64,000 bases of DNA, from assembly GCA_903838415.1 (NCBI GenBank), contig CAILYI010000211.1:1-64000 (forward strand). Reading direction: 5' to 3'. The notes below the pieces were generated by a model. The model saw only the letters and a list, made by a program, of their open reading frames with translations. It was not told where the DNA came from and ran no database searches. Positions within the stretch are counted from its first letter, which is position 1; every line of letters starts with the position of its first letter. This stretch comes from an uncultured Anaerolineae bacterium. Lineage in GTDB: Bacteria; Chloroflexota; Anaerolineae; Anaerolineales; Villigracilaceae. This document shows positions 8,807 to 17,148 of the stretch, in pieces. Made by a program: the position numbers and the translations under genes.

Positions 8807-9571
8807 ATGACCCAGCGACCCAAGAATAAAGTCCTGCAAGAAACTGCCTCCATCGACCGGGATTCCTTCGAACCGGCTTATGCCCAGCTGGCCAATATCC
8901 TGCGTCAAAGCATGGCGGAGGGCCTGCTGCGCCCTGGCGACCAACTTCCCTCCGAAGCGCAGCTTGTCAAGCGATACGGCGTTAGCCCGATGACCGTGCG
9001 CCGCTCCATCAACATCCTGGTTGACCAGGGCGTGGTGATTGCCGAACAAGGGCGCGGTACTTTCGTCAAACCGGTGGCGATGAAAGCCGCCACCTTTCAT
9101 CTTGGACAGTTGGAAAACCTGTTTGGCGGCGCCACTGTCCAGTTGCTTGAAGCCCGCATCGTTGCCGCCGATGAGCGCGTGGCGCGCAAACTGGCAATTA
9201 AAGAAGGAAAACGCACGATTTATATCCGCCGCTTATTATGGAATAACGATGAACCCGCTTTTTATCACCGTGAATACCTGATCTACGACCCCACCCGCCC
9301 AATCGTTGAGGCGGAATTGGAAGTGACCGCCCTGCAACAATTATTCAGCGGAAGCAGCGAATCCCTGCTCAAGCATGGGGAAATCAACATTGAATCCACC
9401 CTGCTCGATGAGGAAGAAGCCTGCCTGCTCAAGACCCCTCAACCGATGGCCGCCTTCTGTTTCGAGCACCTTTTCTACGACTTCGACAACCATCCCGTCA
9501 GTTGGGGCTGGTTTATTGGCCGCGCCGACCGCATGCGCTTCACGACCCAGGTCGGATTATTGTTAGATTGA
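8807..9571 (+). CDS. GntR-family transcriptional regulator, HutC/UTRA subfamily
   Basis: A 254-residue one-component regulator. Residues about 20-90 form a winged helix-turn-helix of the GntR type (AYAQLANILRQSMAEG, LPSEAQLVKRYGVSPMTVRRS, then a wing ending in GRGTFVKP). Residues about 110-250 form a UTRA ligand-binding domain (RTIYIRRLLWNNDEPAFYHREYLIYDPT), which senses a small molecule. It is divergent from the demethylase operon, and its stop codon overlaps the next region by one base with an ATG, so it is co-transcribed with the second corrinoid protein. Likely role: substrate-responsive control of the locus, perhaps through the palindrome at 8653-8668. The ligand is unknown. Confidence 0.92.
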   Translation: MTQRPKNKVLQETASIDRDSFEPAYAQLANILRQSMAEGLLRPGDQLPSEAQLVKRYGVSPMTVRRSINILVDQGVVIAEQGRGTFVKPVAMKAATFHLGQLENLFGGATVQLLEARIVAADERVARKLAIKEGKRTIYIRRLLWNNDEPAFYHREYLIYDPTRPIVEAELEVTALQQLFSGSSESLLKHGEINIESTLLDEEEACLLKTPQPMAAFCFEHLFYDFDNHPVSWGWFIGRADRMRFTTQVGLLLD

Positions 9572-9585
9572 TGCCGGAGATGTCC

Positions 9586-10242
9586 ATGGAAAATCCCGAT
9601 TCCCCCAACCGCCTATCTGAACTGGTCGCCGCTCTTGACGAAGATGCCGTCCTTGCGCTTGTGCAGGAACGTCTTTCTGCTGGAAGCGACCCGTTCCAAA
9701 TTATCGAAGAATGCAACGCCGGAATGCGCGAAGTTGGCATTAAATACGAAACGGGTGAGTATTTTGTCTCCGGGCTGATCATGTCTGGGGAGATTTTCCG
9801 CGAGGTGGTCGAGCTTCTCCAGCCGCTGCTCGAAAAACGCGCTGACGGACACTCATTCGGCGTGGTCCTGATCGGTACAGTCTCCGGCGATATCCACGAT
9901 ATTGGCAAGAATATGTTGGGGATGCTGCTTTCCTGCTACGGGTTTACTGTAATCGACCTGGGCGTGGATGTCCCCCCCGCAAATTTTGCCGAAAAGGCGA
10001 TCGAAATCCATCCAGATATTGTTGGGTTATCGGGCTTAATCACCGCATCCTTCGAGAAAATGAAAGAAACCGTGACGGTCTTGCGTGAAAAAGCCACCGC
10101 AGCCAACGTCAGTTTCCCCATCCTGATTGGCGGCGGCATGATCGATGAACAAGTCTGCCAATACGTTGGGGCGGATTACTGGGAAAAAGACGCCATGCAA
10201 GGCGTTCGGGTGTGCCAGATGTTGATGAGTGGAAATAAATAA
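9586..10242 (+). CDS. Second corrinoid (B12-binding) methyl-carrier protein
   Basis: A 218-residue paralogue of the corrinoid protein at 6.3 kb with the canonical base-on motif Asp102-x-His104-x-x-Gly107 in GDIHDIGKN. A helical cap domain (residues 1-88) precedes the Rossmann-type B12 domain (about 92-218), which has DLGVDVPPANF, GLSGLIT and IGGGMI. Three in-frame ATG codons lie at 9571, 9580 and 9586; I chose 9586 because GGAG at 9575-9578 gives normal spacing. No methyltransferase gene follows it. It may therefore be charged by a methyltransferase encoded elsewhere, or be an alternative partner of the enzymes in the opposing operon. Confidence 0.92.
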   Translation: MENPDSPNRLSELVAALDEDAVLALVQERLSAGSDPFQIIEECNAGMREVGIKYETGEYFVSGLIMSGEIFREVVELLQPLLEKRADGHSFGVVLIGTVSGDIHDIGKNMLGMLLSCYGFTVIDLGVDVPPANFAEKAIEIHPDIVGLSGLITASFEKMKETVTVLREKATAANVSFPILIGGGMIDEQVCQYVGADYWEKDAMQGVRVCQMLMSGNK

Positions 10243-10298
10243 CCGGCGAGACCCCGGGATACTTTGAGCGGCTACCGAGACAAATTGATAAGTAAGTA

Positions 10299-10342
10299 CT
10301 ACCGGCTAAAGCCGGTAGCTTTGGGAAGCGGCTGAAAGCCGC
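10299..10342 (+). terminator. Tandem GC-rich hairpins after the corrinoid protein
   Basis: Two short perfect hairpins stand side by side: CTACCGGCT-AA-AGCCGGTAG (10299-10318) and GCGGCT-GAA-AGCCGC (10328-10342). A third, CCTGCCT-AA-AGGCAGG, follows at 10505-10520. No U tract is present, so these may stabilise the mRNA end or be a REP-like intergenic repeat rather than act as intrinsic terminators. I see no gene in 10243-10546. Confidence 0.45.
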
Positions 10343-10546
10343 CTAAAGCCCTTTGTGAAACATGGATAGGCATGGCCATGGCTTCTTCTCACAGTGGAAG
10401 TACTGATACATGACCAAGATGTACATCCTTTACCATGCCAAAAATGCAATTATTATGGGATAAGCAAGTTTTGCAAAATATCACTATTGTGGTGTTGAAA
10501 ACGGCCTGCCTAAAGGCAGGGGTTTTGAACCCAATATATAGACAAT

Positions 10547-10574
10547 AAAAAGCCACCCGCGCGGGTGGCTTTTT
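10547..10574 (-). terminator. Bidirectional intrinsic terminator
   Basis: A perfect 9-bp stem (GCCACCCGC/GCGGGTGGC) is flanked by five A on one side and five T on the other. It serves the minus-strand CDGSH gene that ends at 10599 and could also stop transcription coming from the corrinoid gene. Confidence 0.85.
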
Positions 10575-10598
10575 CTCTGAACCTGAGCCAGCAAACAA

Positions 10599-10799
10599 TC
10601 AGTCGGTCTTCTTTTCAGCGGAGGCCGCAATCTGAACGATGACCGGGCCGACTTCACCCTCACACTTAGCGTGGGAGAGGTCGCAGATGGGGAATTTTTC
10701 GGACTTATAGCAGCGGCAGAGCATGATCTTTTCGTCGGGTTCGATGGTGACGATGTGGCGAATGTGTCCGTTCTTTTCAGCAGAGGTTATTTCGGGCAT
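10599..10799 (-). CDS. Small CDGSH-type iron-sulfur protein, variant motif
   Basis: A 66-residue protein with the CDGSH iron-sulfur ligand set Cys28-x-Cys30, Cys39 and His43 in CRC-x8-C-DLSH: spacing and Pro-x-Cys-Asp match the CDGSH family (C-x-C-x2-S-x3-P-x-C-D-G-S-H), with Gly replaced by Leu. Such proteins hold a redox-active and often labile [2Fe-2S] cluster. An open frame continues upstream to 10865, but AGGAG eight bases before the ATG at 10797-10799 decides the start. It stands alone with its own terminator. Electron-transfer or cluster-sensing function is inferred from the family only. Confidence 0.75.
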   Translation of the reverse strand: MPEITSAEKNGHIRHIVTIEPDEKIMLCRCYKSEKFPICDLSHAKCEGEVGPVIVQIAASAEKKTD

Positions 10800-10988
10800 T
10801 AGGCACTCCTTGGTGCAAGATAATATCGAGTATTTCTGAAGGAAAATTATAATGTATCCCAGCAAAAAAATCGCCGTTTATTCGACAGAATTAACTCCGG
10901 AAATCAGTAGCACCTTGCACAACCCCCTGACTGCCTAACATACTTTCCAAACAATCAAAGATTGCCACCCAAGTGTAGAACTTGTTTC

Positions 10989-11021
10989 AAAAAACCGTTT
11001 TCTCAGTGAAAACGGTTTTTT
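10989..11021 (-). terminator. Intrinsic terminator of the SpoIIE-type gene
   Basis: Six A, a stem of AACCGTTTTC pairing with GAAAACGGTT around a TCAGT-like loop, and six T. It lies seven bases past the stop of the minus-strand gene at 11028. Confidence 0.85.
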
Positions 11022-11027
11022 GTTCCT

Positions 11028-14000
11028 TTACAGGCCGCGCCTGAGCGCGATCAAAGTAATGTCATCTGAAACGGGGGTATCCGCGACAAAGTGATCGACC
11101 GCCGCCTCAATCTCATCCAGGATAGCTTCGGTGGTCTCGACGGTTGAAGAGGTCAGCACATTCTGCAAACGTTCATCGCCAAACATGTCACCGGCAGCCG
11201 AAAAAGCTTCGGTAATGCCATCCGTGTAGAAAATGAGCCGGTCGCCGGGAGCCAGGTCAATGCTGCGTTCGAACATTTCAGCGTGTTCGATCACACCCAG
11301 GGCGATACCGGTGCGGGTGAGTAGTTCCGGCTTGAGCGCTTCGACAACGCCCGCGCGCAATAACATGGGCGGATTGTGACCGGCGTTGGCGTAGGTGAAA
11401 CGCCCGGTTTTCGGGTCCAATGCGCCGTAGACAGCGGTGACAAACATGCCCTGTTCGCAATCGGGATACAGCAGATCGTTGACCTGGCGCAAGGCTTCGG
11501 CGGGAGAATCGGTCTGCAAAACGGCAGCGCGGACGAGGGTGCGGGTCAGGGCCATGAAGAGCGCCGCCGGAATGCCCTTATCCGCCACATCGGCAATGAA
11601 CAGACCCAGGCGTCCATCCGCCAGATCGATCACGTCATAAAAGTCGCCGCCCATTTGCAGAGCAGTGCGCCAGCGCGCGGATAAGCCCCAACCGGCTGGC
11701 GCGACGATGTTTTTGGGGATGAACGTCTCCTGGATTTGCCGGGCAAGCTGCACCTCGGTCTCCAGGCGCTCGCGGCTGACCATTTCCTGGTGAAAGATGT
11801 CGTTTTGAATGGCAAGCGCAATCTGTTGGGCCACGCCGTTCAGGATTTCGAGCCGCCGGTTGCGGAAGCGGCGCCCTCCCATCGCTTCCTCGATCAGCAA
11901 AACGCCGAAAGTCTCTCCTTTGAGCATGAGCGGCAAAGCCACCAACAGCCGGTCATCACTATTGGTAACGGAATCAAGTTCTTCGGGAGTGCAGGGGCCA
12001 ACCGTCAGCCAATGTTCAGGCCCGAGGTGCGCATCCCGGCACATCACGATTTGCCCCAACTCCAACGCGCCATCCAAAAGCGGAAACTCGCCACGGTTGA
12101 AGGGCCGCCAGAGTGCCTCGCGCATCTCTATGGGCAAGCCATATTCCTGCGCCGGGCGCAGCAGCCCAACGGCGGCATCCCAGGTATAGATGGCGGCGCG
12201 CTCCACGCCGACCAGGATCGGCATGATGCGGACGATGGTCCCGAGAATCTCATCCAGCTCCGACAGGCTGACCACCGCCTGGGCCACCTGCAACAAGGCC
12301 GCCGAGGCATAAGCCTGTTCCTGCGAGGTATCATACAGACGGGCATTCTCAATCGCAACGGCGGCATAGCTGGCAAACGTGGTCGCCATGACGCGGGCCT
12401 CGTGACCGTAGCGCCCGGAAGTGTGGTGCGCAAGAGTCAGCACGCCCACCGACTGATCGCCGACACGCAGGGGCACGGCGATCGCCGAGTGGTCGGCGTC
12501 AAACCCGGCGGCCTGCGCGGAGGGGCCAAGGGGATCGGTTGGTTTGCGGATGAACGGCTGCCGTGAAAGCAAAGCGGTGCCCAGCATGCCGGTCGCTTCG
12601 GGGTAATCCTGGCGGGCACGTTCGAGCTCATCAGCGCGCGCGCCGTGCACCGCGGCGCAGTAGATATCTTCGTCATCGAGCAGCCAGATGGCGGCAATGT
12701 CGGAGGGCAGGTTGCGCTCCAGCTCAGTCAAAACCGCATCCAGCACCTGGTCAAGGCTGGCGCTGGCGGAAAGCAGCACAGCCACCTCGCGCAGACTGTC
12801 GCCGACCTGCCGCCGCCACTTTTCAGTAGTGTACAAATCCGCGTTGCGAATGGCCGCCGCAATTGAATCGCCCAAAGTCTCGATGATCAGCCGGTCCTGG
12901 TCGGAGAAAGCCTCCAACTGATCCGACTGCACATCCAGCACGCCGTTGACCTGTCCGTTGAAAATGAGCGGCACGCACAATTCGGAGCGCGTGTTGGCGG
13001 GCGGCAGCGGCGATGGAATGTAGCGCGGCTCTTCATCCACGTTATTGACCAGCAGCGTCTCGCCATGCCGGGCCGCCCAGGGGATGAGGCCTTCGGCATC
13101 ATCCAGATCAAAAATATAGCCCTCCAGCGCCGCGGAACGCGCGCCGGACCCGGCCTCGTAATGAATTTGGCGGCGATTGGGGTGGACGGTGAATAGGTGC
13201 ACATAGGGGAAATCAAAATGCGTGGTGATCAGCCCGGCCACTTCCTGCATCAGCTCGCGCAGGTTCAAAATAGAGGTGATTTGTTTACTGACTTCCCCCA
13301 CCACGCGCAGCTGGCTGGCCTGACGACGCAAGTCGTTGTACAGCTTCGCGCCATCAATCGCCATCGCCACGCTGTCGGCCAGGGCGCGCAGCACAAGCAT
13401 ATCATAAGGGTGGAAAGCATTCAGCATGTCAGACTGCACATCCAGCACACCCACCACGCGCTCCTCGATCTTGAGCGGCAGCGCCAGCTCGGCCTTGGTC
13501 TCGGGCAGGCAGTCCACCAGGCGGAAACGCTGATCGGCGCGCACATCATTCGCCAGCAGCTCTTCACCCGTCATTGCGGCATAACCCACCAGCCCCTGGC
13601 CCAACTTCACATCAAAAGCCAGTTCCTTCGGGCTGCCCTGGCGGCGCGTGGCGCCCCCGGTGCTGGAGCGAAAAGTGAGTCTGTTTTGTCCGGGTTCCAG
13701 CGTAAAGATGCCGACATAATAATATTTGAACATGGACTGAATCTGGCGCGTCACCTTGCGGGCCAATTCATCGAGATCGGGTTCGTTGGCAATTTGCGCC
13801 GAAACCTTGCGCACCAGGCCCAACTGCCCCAGGCGCCAGCGCTCCACGTTGACACGGTGCCAGGCAATCAGGGCGATGGAGGCCGTGCGAGTCAGGCCCA
13901 CCAAAAAGTCGATTTCGCGGCGCGAGAATTTCCTGCCGTCAAAGCGGCGGATTTCAACCACCCCGAGTCCGAAGTCCTCATGCCGCAGCGGAACAGCCAG

Positions 14001-14693
14001 CGTGGAGGTTTCTTCCACCTGCTTGCGGATGGTTTTTCCCATTTCGTGGGCCAACTGACTGTAGGGTGTGGGCGCTTCGGGGGGAAACAGGTTTTCGACC
14101 CAATCAGGCAGGCGAAAAGCGGATTCGTTCAACCAGAGTGTGACCTGCCCCGGGACGAGGTGCGCAGCCGTTTCGGCGATCAGGTCGCGTTGGGCGGCGA
14201 AGGTGGCGGCAGATATAATTTTCTCCCCCATGTCAAAGACATCCGCATAACCGGGCCGGGTCTTTTTGACAGGTTTTTGGCCGTGCGCGCGGCGTTTGAC
14301 CATCGTCAGCACATTGCCGCGCCCCGGCTGGGTCTCAAAACGGACTTCATCCATCAGCTTGCGCATGAAGAACAAGCCCAACCCGCCGATCGCGCGCTCA
14401 TCAAGCGGCGCTTCCAAGTCCGGGTCGACAATTTCATCCGCGTTGAAACGCTGGCCCTGGTCACACAGGGTAACCGTCAGCGCAGCGCGGGTGATCTCGA
14501 TCGTAATCTCAATTTTGCCGTCGGGGATGCCTTCGTAGGCATGTTCAATGATGTTGGAGGCGGCTTCATCCACGGCCAGTTGAAAGTTATAGATTTCTTT
14601 TTCATCCATAACAGCCAGCCGCGCGGCTTCAGCAGCGAAGTCACGCATGGCGTCAAGATATTCAAATTGAGCGGGGAAAACCTTTGTGGTCAT
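11028..14693 (-). CDS. Giant anti-sigma-kinase/GAF/SpoIIE (PP2C) phosphatase fusion
   Basis: A 1221-residue signalling protein. Residues 1-140 are an RsbW/SpoIIAB-type HATPase (VDEAASNIIEHAYEG N-box, DQGQRFN and GGLGLFFMRKLMD G-box). About five GAF-like sensor domains follow (roughly 150-290, 295-460, 465-630, 640-800 and 805-965). Residues about 985-1221 are a SpoIIE/RsbU PP2C phosphatase with MGGDFYDV, FIADVADKGIPAA, NAGHNPP and FYTDGITEA metal-site motifs. It therefore carries both a putative kinase and the opposing phosphatase for a STAS partner. That partner is encoded 138 bases upstream. Soluble, no membrane segment seen. No clear ribosome-binding site is visible before the ATG. The ligands of the GAF domains are unknown. 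Confidence 0.93.
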   Translation of the reverse strand: MTTKVFPAQFEYLDAMRDFAAEAARLAVMDEKEIYNFQLAVDEAASNIIEHAYEGIPDGKIEITIEITRAALTVTLCDQGQRFNADEIVDPDLEAPLDERAIGGLGLFFMRKLMDEVRFETQPGRGNVLTMVKRRAHGQKPVKKTRPGYADVFDMGEKIISAATFAAQRDLIAETAAHLVPGQVTLWLNESAFRLPDWVENLFPPEAPTPYSQLAHEMGKTIRKQVEETSTLAVPLRHEDFGLGVVEIRRFDGRKFSRREIDFLVGLTRTASIALIAWHRVNVERWRLGQLGLVRKVSAQIANEPDLDELARKVTRQIQSMFKYYYVGIFTLEPGQNRLTFRSSTGGATRRQGSPKELAFDVKLGQGLVGYAAMTGEELLANDVRADQRFRLVDCLPETKAELALPLKIEERVVGVLDVQSDMLNAFHPYDMLVLRALADSVAMAIDGAKLYNDLRRQASQLRVVGEVSKQITSILNLRELMQEVAGLITTHFDFPYVHLFTVHPNRRQIHYEAGSGARSAALEGYIFDLDDAEGLIPWAARHGETLLVNNVDEEPRYIPSPLPPANTRSELCVPLIFNGQVNGVLDVQSDQLEAFSDQDRLIIETLGDSIAAAIRNADLYTTEKWRRQVGDSLREVAVLLSASASLDQVLDAVLTELERNLPSDIAAIWLLDDEDIYCAAVHGARADELERARQDYPEATGMLGTALLSRQPFIRKPTDPLGPSAQAAGFDADHSAIAVPLRVGDQSVGVLTLAHHTSGRYGHEARVMATTFASYAAVAIENARLYDTSQEQAYASAALLQVAQAVVSLSELDEILGTIVRIMPILVGVERAAIYTWDAAVGLLRPAQEYGLPIEMREALWRPFNRGEFPLLDGALELGQIVMCRDAHLGPEHWLTVGPCTPEELDSVTNSDDRLLVALPLMLKGETFGVLLIEEAMGGRRFRNRRLEILNGVAQQIALAIQNDIFHQEMVSRERLETEVQLARQIQETFIPKNIVAPAGWGLSARWRTALQMGGDFYDVIDLADGRLGLFIADVADKGIPAALFMALTRTLVRAAVLQTDSPAEALRQVNDLLYPDCEQGMFVTAVYGALDPKTGRFTYANAGHNPPMLLRAGVVEALKPELLTRTGIALGVIEHAEMFERSIDLAPGDRLIFYTDGITEAFSAAGDMFGDERLQNVLTSSTVETTEAILDEIEAAVDHFVADTPVSDDITLIALRRGL

Positions 14694-14770
14694 GGGAGCA
14701 TGTTTTTAACGGTGGCCCGGCTGCGGGGCAGGGATCGAATGAGCCGTCCACGCGCGCCAAAAAAGAGAGA

Positions 14771-14802
14771 AAGCCGCCCAGACAGCGATGTCAGAGCGGC
14801 TT
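14771..14802 (-). terminator. Terminator/attenuator between STAS and SpoIIE-type genes
   Basis: A seven-bp stem AAGCCGC (14771-14777) with GCGGCTT (14796-14802) is followed, in the minus direction, by CTCTCTTTTTT. It should end much of the STAS transcript before the large downstream gene, so the two products may be made in different amounts. Confidence 0.65.
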
Positions 14803-14831
14803 ATTTTTGGAGAATGGCCTATCCGCGCGAA

Positions 14832-15167
14832 TTACAGATTGCCGACAGCCGTGGTGACATCCGGGAAAATCCGAAACAGGGCGGTGAAACCGGCCAGTTC
14901 GAGCGCGGAGTTGATATTGGCTGGCACGCTGGCGAGCACGATTTCTCCACGATTGTAGCGCTTGCAATTGCGCTGGGCGGCAATCAGGGTGCGGAAACCT
15001 GCGCTTGACATGTATTCCAGGGCGTTCATGTCGATGACCAGCTTGAATCGTCCTTCTGCGGCAATGGCTTCCAGGGCTGCGCCCAGTTTGGGTGAAGTGG
15101 CGCTGTCGACGCGGCCGCTAACCGCCACCAAATCGCAGTGCTTGAATTGCTTGGTCGTGACTTCCAT
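14832..15167 (-). CDS. STAS-domain anti-sigma factor antagonist (SpoIIAA/RsbV-like)
   Basis: A 111-residue single STAS domain. The phosphorylatable serine region is DMNALEYMSSAGFRTL (DxSG-like motif with Ser-Ser at the usual site, residues about 54-59). Family members bind an anti-sigma kinase when unphosphorylated, releasing a sigma factor or other target. GGAGG seven bases upstream selects the ATG at 15165-15167 over a longer open frame. The gene precedes the kinase-GAF-phosphatase gene, so the pair forms a compact partner-switching module. No sigma factor of the SigB/SigF type is in the window, so the output of the switch is unknown. Confidence 0.9.
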   Translation of the reverse strand: MEVTTKQFKHCDLVAVSGRVDSATSPKLGAALEAIAAEGRFKLVIDMNALEYMSSAGFRTLIAAQRNCKRYNRGEIVLASVPANINSALELAGFTALFRIFPDVTTAVGNL

Positions 15168-15213
15168 TGGGGCCTCCAGTAGATAAACGGATAAAAGTGT
15201 TATAAAAATTATA

Positions 15214-16512
15214 TCACAGGCCCAATCCAAAGTATTCGCCGCCCAGTTTGAACCCGGCCACTTCGAGGCGCGGGTTGAACATGGGACGAATGCCGGTGGG
15301 CTTGAGATCGCCGTACACTTTTCCATCGGGGCCGGTGCGGGTTGGGTAGAATTTATAGATGTCGGTCTGGGTGACCACGTCGCCTTCCATGCCGCCCACT
15401 TCGGTAATCTGCATCACCTTGCGCGTCCCATCCGCCATACGGTTCATGTGGACGATCAGGTCGAGGGCGGATGAAATCTGCTTGCGCAGCGCCGCGAGCG
15501 GCAGGTCAACCCCAGCCATCAACGACATGGTTTCGAGACGCGAGATGGCGTCGCGCGGTGAATTGGCGTGGACGGTGGTGATCGACCCCGCGTGCCCGGT
15601 GTTCATGGCCTGCAGCATATCCAGGGTTTCGGCGCCGCGCACTTCCCCGATCACGATGCGATCGGGGCGCATGCGCAGGGCGTTGCGCACCAAATCGCGG
15701 ATGCTGACCGCGCCGGAGCCATCGACGTTGGGCAGCTTGGTTTCGAGCCGCACGACATGGCGCTGCTTGATTTGCAACTCGACGGCATCTTCGATGGTAA
15801 CAATGCGCTCATGTTCGGGAATGTAGGTGGTCAGGATGTTGAGCATGGTGCTTTTGCCCGAACTGGTGTTGCCGGTGATGATGATGTTCAGGCGGGCCAC
15901 CACGCAGGCTTCGAGAAAACGCGCCATGATGGGCGTCAGCGTGCCGAGCGTGATGAAATCTTCGATGGTCATTTTGGTCTGCGGGAATTTTCGGATGGTG
16001 AGCACCGGGCCATCGACCGCCACCGGCTGGGCCACCACGTTGACGCGCGAGCCATCCGGCAGACGGGCATCGGCGGTGGGGTTATCGGCGTCGACGCGCC
16101 GCCCCAACGGGAGCAGGATGCGGTCGATGATGCGCATCAGGTGGGAAACATCCTCGAAATGGATATCCGTTTCAAAGAGTTCGCCGTTGCGTTCCACGAA
16201 GACCAACTGCGGGCCATTGACCATCACCTCGCTGATGGCCGGGTCGCTCAACAGCAGTTCCAGCGGCCCATATCCGATCAGGTCTGCCAGGGCGGCATCC
16301 ACCAACTGTTGGCGCACCGGAGTGGCCATCAACTGCACCGGGCTGAGATTATCAAGCGTTTTTTCCAGCCAGGCGCGCACGTTGGTGCGGGTCAGATCGC
16401 GGACCGGGACGTTTTGCAGTGAAGGGGCCAGGGTCTCGACCATGTTCAATTTTAAGCGCAAGACATCCGCGTCGCGCAACGCCGGTGGAATGACACTCAG
16501 ATATTGTTCCAT
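15214..16512 (-). CDS. CpaF/TadA-type secretion ATPase
   Basis: A 432-residue type II/IV secretion-family ATPase of the CpaF group, normally the motor of Flp/Tad pili. Residues about 60-190 form the N-terminal domain (ALADLIGYGPLELLLSDPAISEVMVN). The ATPase core has Walker A GNTSSGKST, the Asp box VTIEDAVELQ, Walker B region PDRIVIGEVRGAETLDML and the His box TGHAGSITTVHAN. The ATG at 16512 has GGAGG six bases upstream, so I prefer it to an ATG seven codons earlier. No pilin, TadB/TadC or other Tad gene is near. It lies 46 bases before the STAS gene and could share its transcript. Confidence 0.92.
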   Translation of the reverse strand: MEQYLSVIPPALRDADVLRLKLNMVETLAPSLQNVPVRDLTRTNVRAWLEKTLDNLSPVQLMATPVRQQLVDAALADLIGYGPLELLLSDPAISEVMVNGPQLVFVERNGELFETDIHFEDVSHLMRIIDRILLPLGRRVDADNPTADARLPDGSRVNVVAQPVAVDGPVLTIRKFPQTKMTIEDFITLGTLTPIMARFLEACVVARLNIIITGNTSSGKSTMLNILTTYIPEHERIVTIEDAVELQIKQRHVVRLETKLPNVDGSGAVSIRDLVRNALRMRPDRIVIGEVRGAETLDMLQAMNTGHAGSITTVHANSPRDAISRLETMSLMAGVDLPLAALRKQISSALDLIVHMNRMADGTRKVMQITEVGGMEGDVVTQTDIYKFYPTRTGPDGKVYGDLKPTGIRPMFNPRLEVAGFKLGGEYFGLGL

Positions 16513-16609
16513 CACACGCCTCCGATTTCCCAAAGTATATCAGAATGGGGCAAAATGGCGCTATTTTTCCCCACACGCGCGGATTGTAAGCAGGCTGGAA
16601 AGCGTTATG

Positions 16610-16826
16610 GTTCGTCATTGAAGCATTACGGCGCATCATTGAAGCATTATGATCGATCATTGAAGCATTCTGGTCGGTCATTGAAGCATTAATGCCGGTC
16701 ACTGAGGGATTATAAGCGGTCGTTGAAGCATTCTGGTCGGTCAGTGAAGCATTATGGTTCGTCGTTGATGGTTCATGGTACTTGTTTCACCAACAAAACA
16801 TTCTGGTCGATCATTGAAGCATTCAG
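16610..16826 (-). repeat. 21-bp degenerate tandem repeat block (about 9 units)
   Basis: Eight contiguous 21-bp units run from 16610 to 16777 and a ninth follows an interruption at 16806-16826. On the plus strand the core is TCATTGAAGCATTATG, so the minus strand reads CATAATGCTTCAATGA, the same core as the block at 41.75 kb. The block lies about 100 bases upstream of the CpaF gene and in the same relative orientation as the copies that precede plus-strand genes at 41-47 kb. Function unknown. Confidence 0.85.
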
Positions 16827-16961
16827 ATCATCCGCGCTATTCGTGGCAAAACGGGCTATTAAAAAACTTGGCGACCTTGACGCTTTTCTTGGTTTCTTGG
16901 CGGTTCTCATCCTCCAAAAAACAGGGTATCCGCTAAAAACCACGCGAGCGCAAAATTGCGG

Positions 16962-16990
16962 TTGACACAACTCCGGCCTTCGAGTATCCT
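16962..16990 (+). promoter_or_regulatory. Promoter of SRP RNA
   Basis: TTGACA at 16962-16967 and TATCCT at 16985-16990 are 17 bases apart. The predicted start, about seven bases past the -10, falls at the 5' end of the SRP RNA stem. Confidence 0.8.
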
Positions 16991-16999
16991 TACGCACGT

Positions 17000-17099
17000 C
17001 CGGGCAGGCCCGGCGCGGCAGAACTCTACGAACCCCGCCAGGGCCGAAAGGCAGCAACGGTAAGAAGACGTTTCTGGGTGCCGCCGGTATCCTGCCCGG
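17000..17099 (+). ncRNA. ffs: Bacterial small signal recognition particle RNA (4.5S type)
   Basis: A hairpin RNA of about 100 nt that binds Ffh and directs membrane-protein targeting. The ends pair perfectly (CCGGGCAGG with CCTGCCCGG). The middle holds the conserved helix-8 core: CCAGGGCCGAAAGGCAGCA, with the GGCCGAAAGGC tetraloop cap and symmetric/asymmetric loop bases of the Ffh site. A consensus promoter lies immediately upstream. Length and core fit the short SRP RNA class without an Alu domain. Confidence 0.93.
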
Positions 17100-17112
17100 A
17101 TCTTGATCCCCC

Positions 17113-17142
17113 CTGACAAGCAACGGCTTCATCCCTTATAAT
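17113..17142 (+). promoter_or_regulatory. Promoter giving a probably leaderless mRNA
   Basis: CTGACA (17113-17118) and TATAAT (17137-17142) are 18 bases apart. The next ATG begins at 17149, exactly where transcription should start, and no ribosome-binding site fits in between. Confidence 0.6.
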
Positions 17143-17148
17143 CTCCCC

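Noticed and set aside
16352-16702. Open frame encoding repeated NASM-type heptapeptides, overlapping the CpaF start
   Set aside because: It arises because the 21-bp repeat keeps one reading frame open; the CpaF start has a good ribosome-binding site, and the frame has no ribosome-binding site or protein-like composition.
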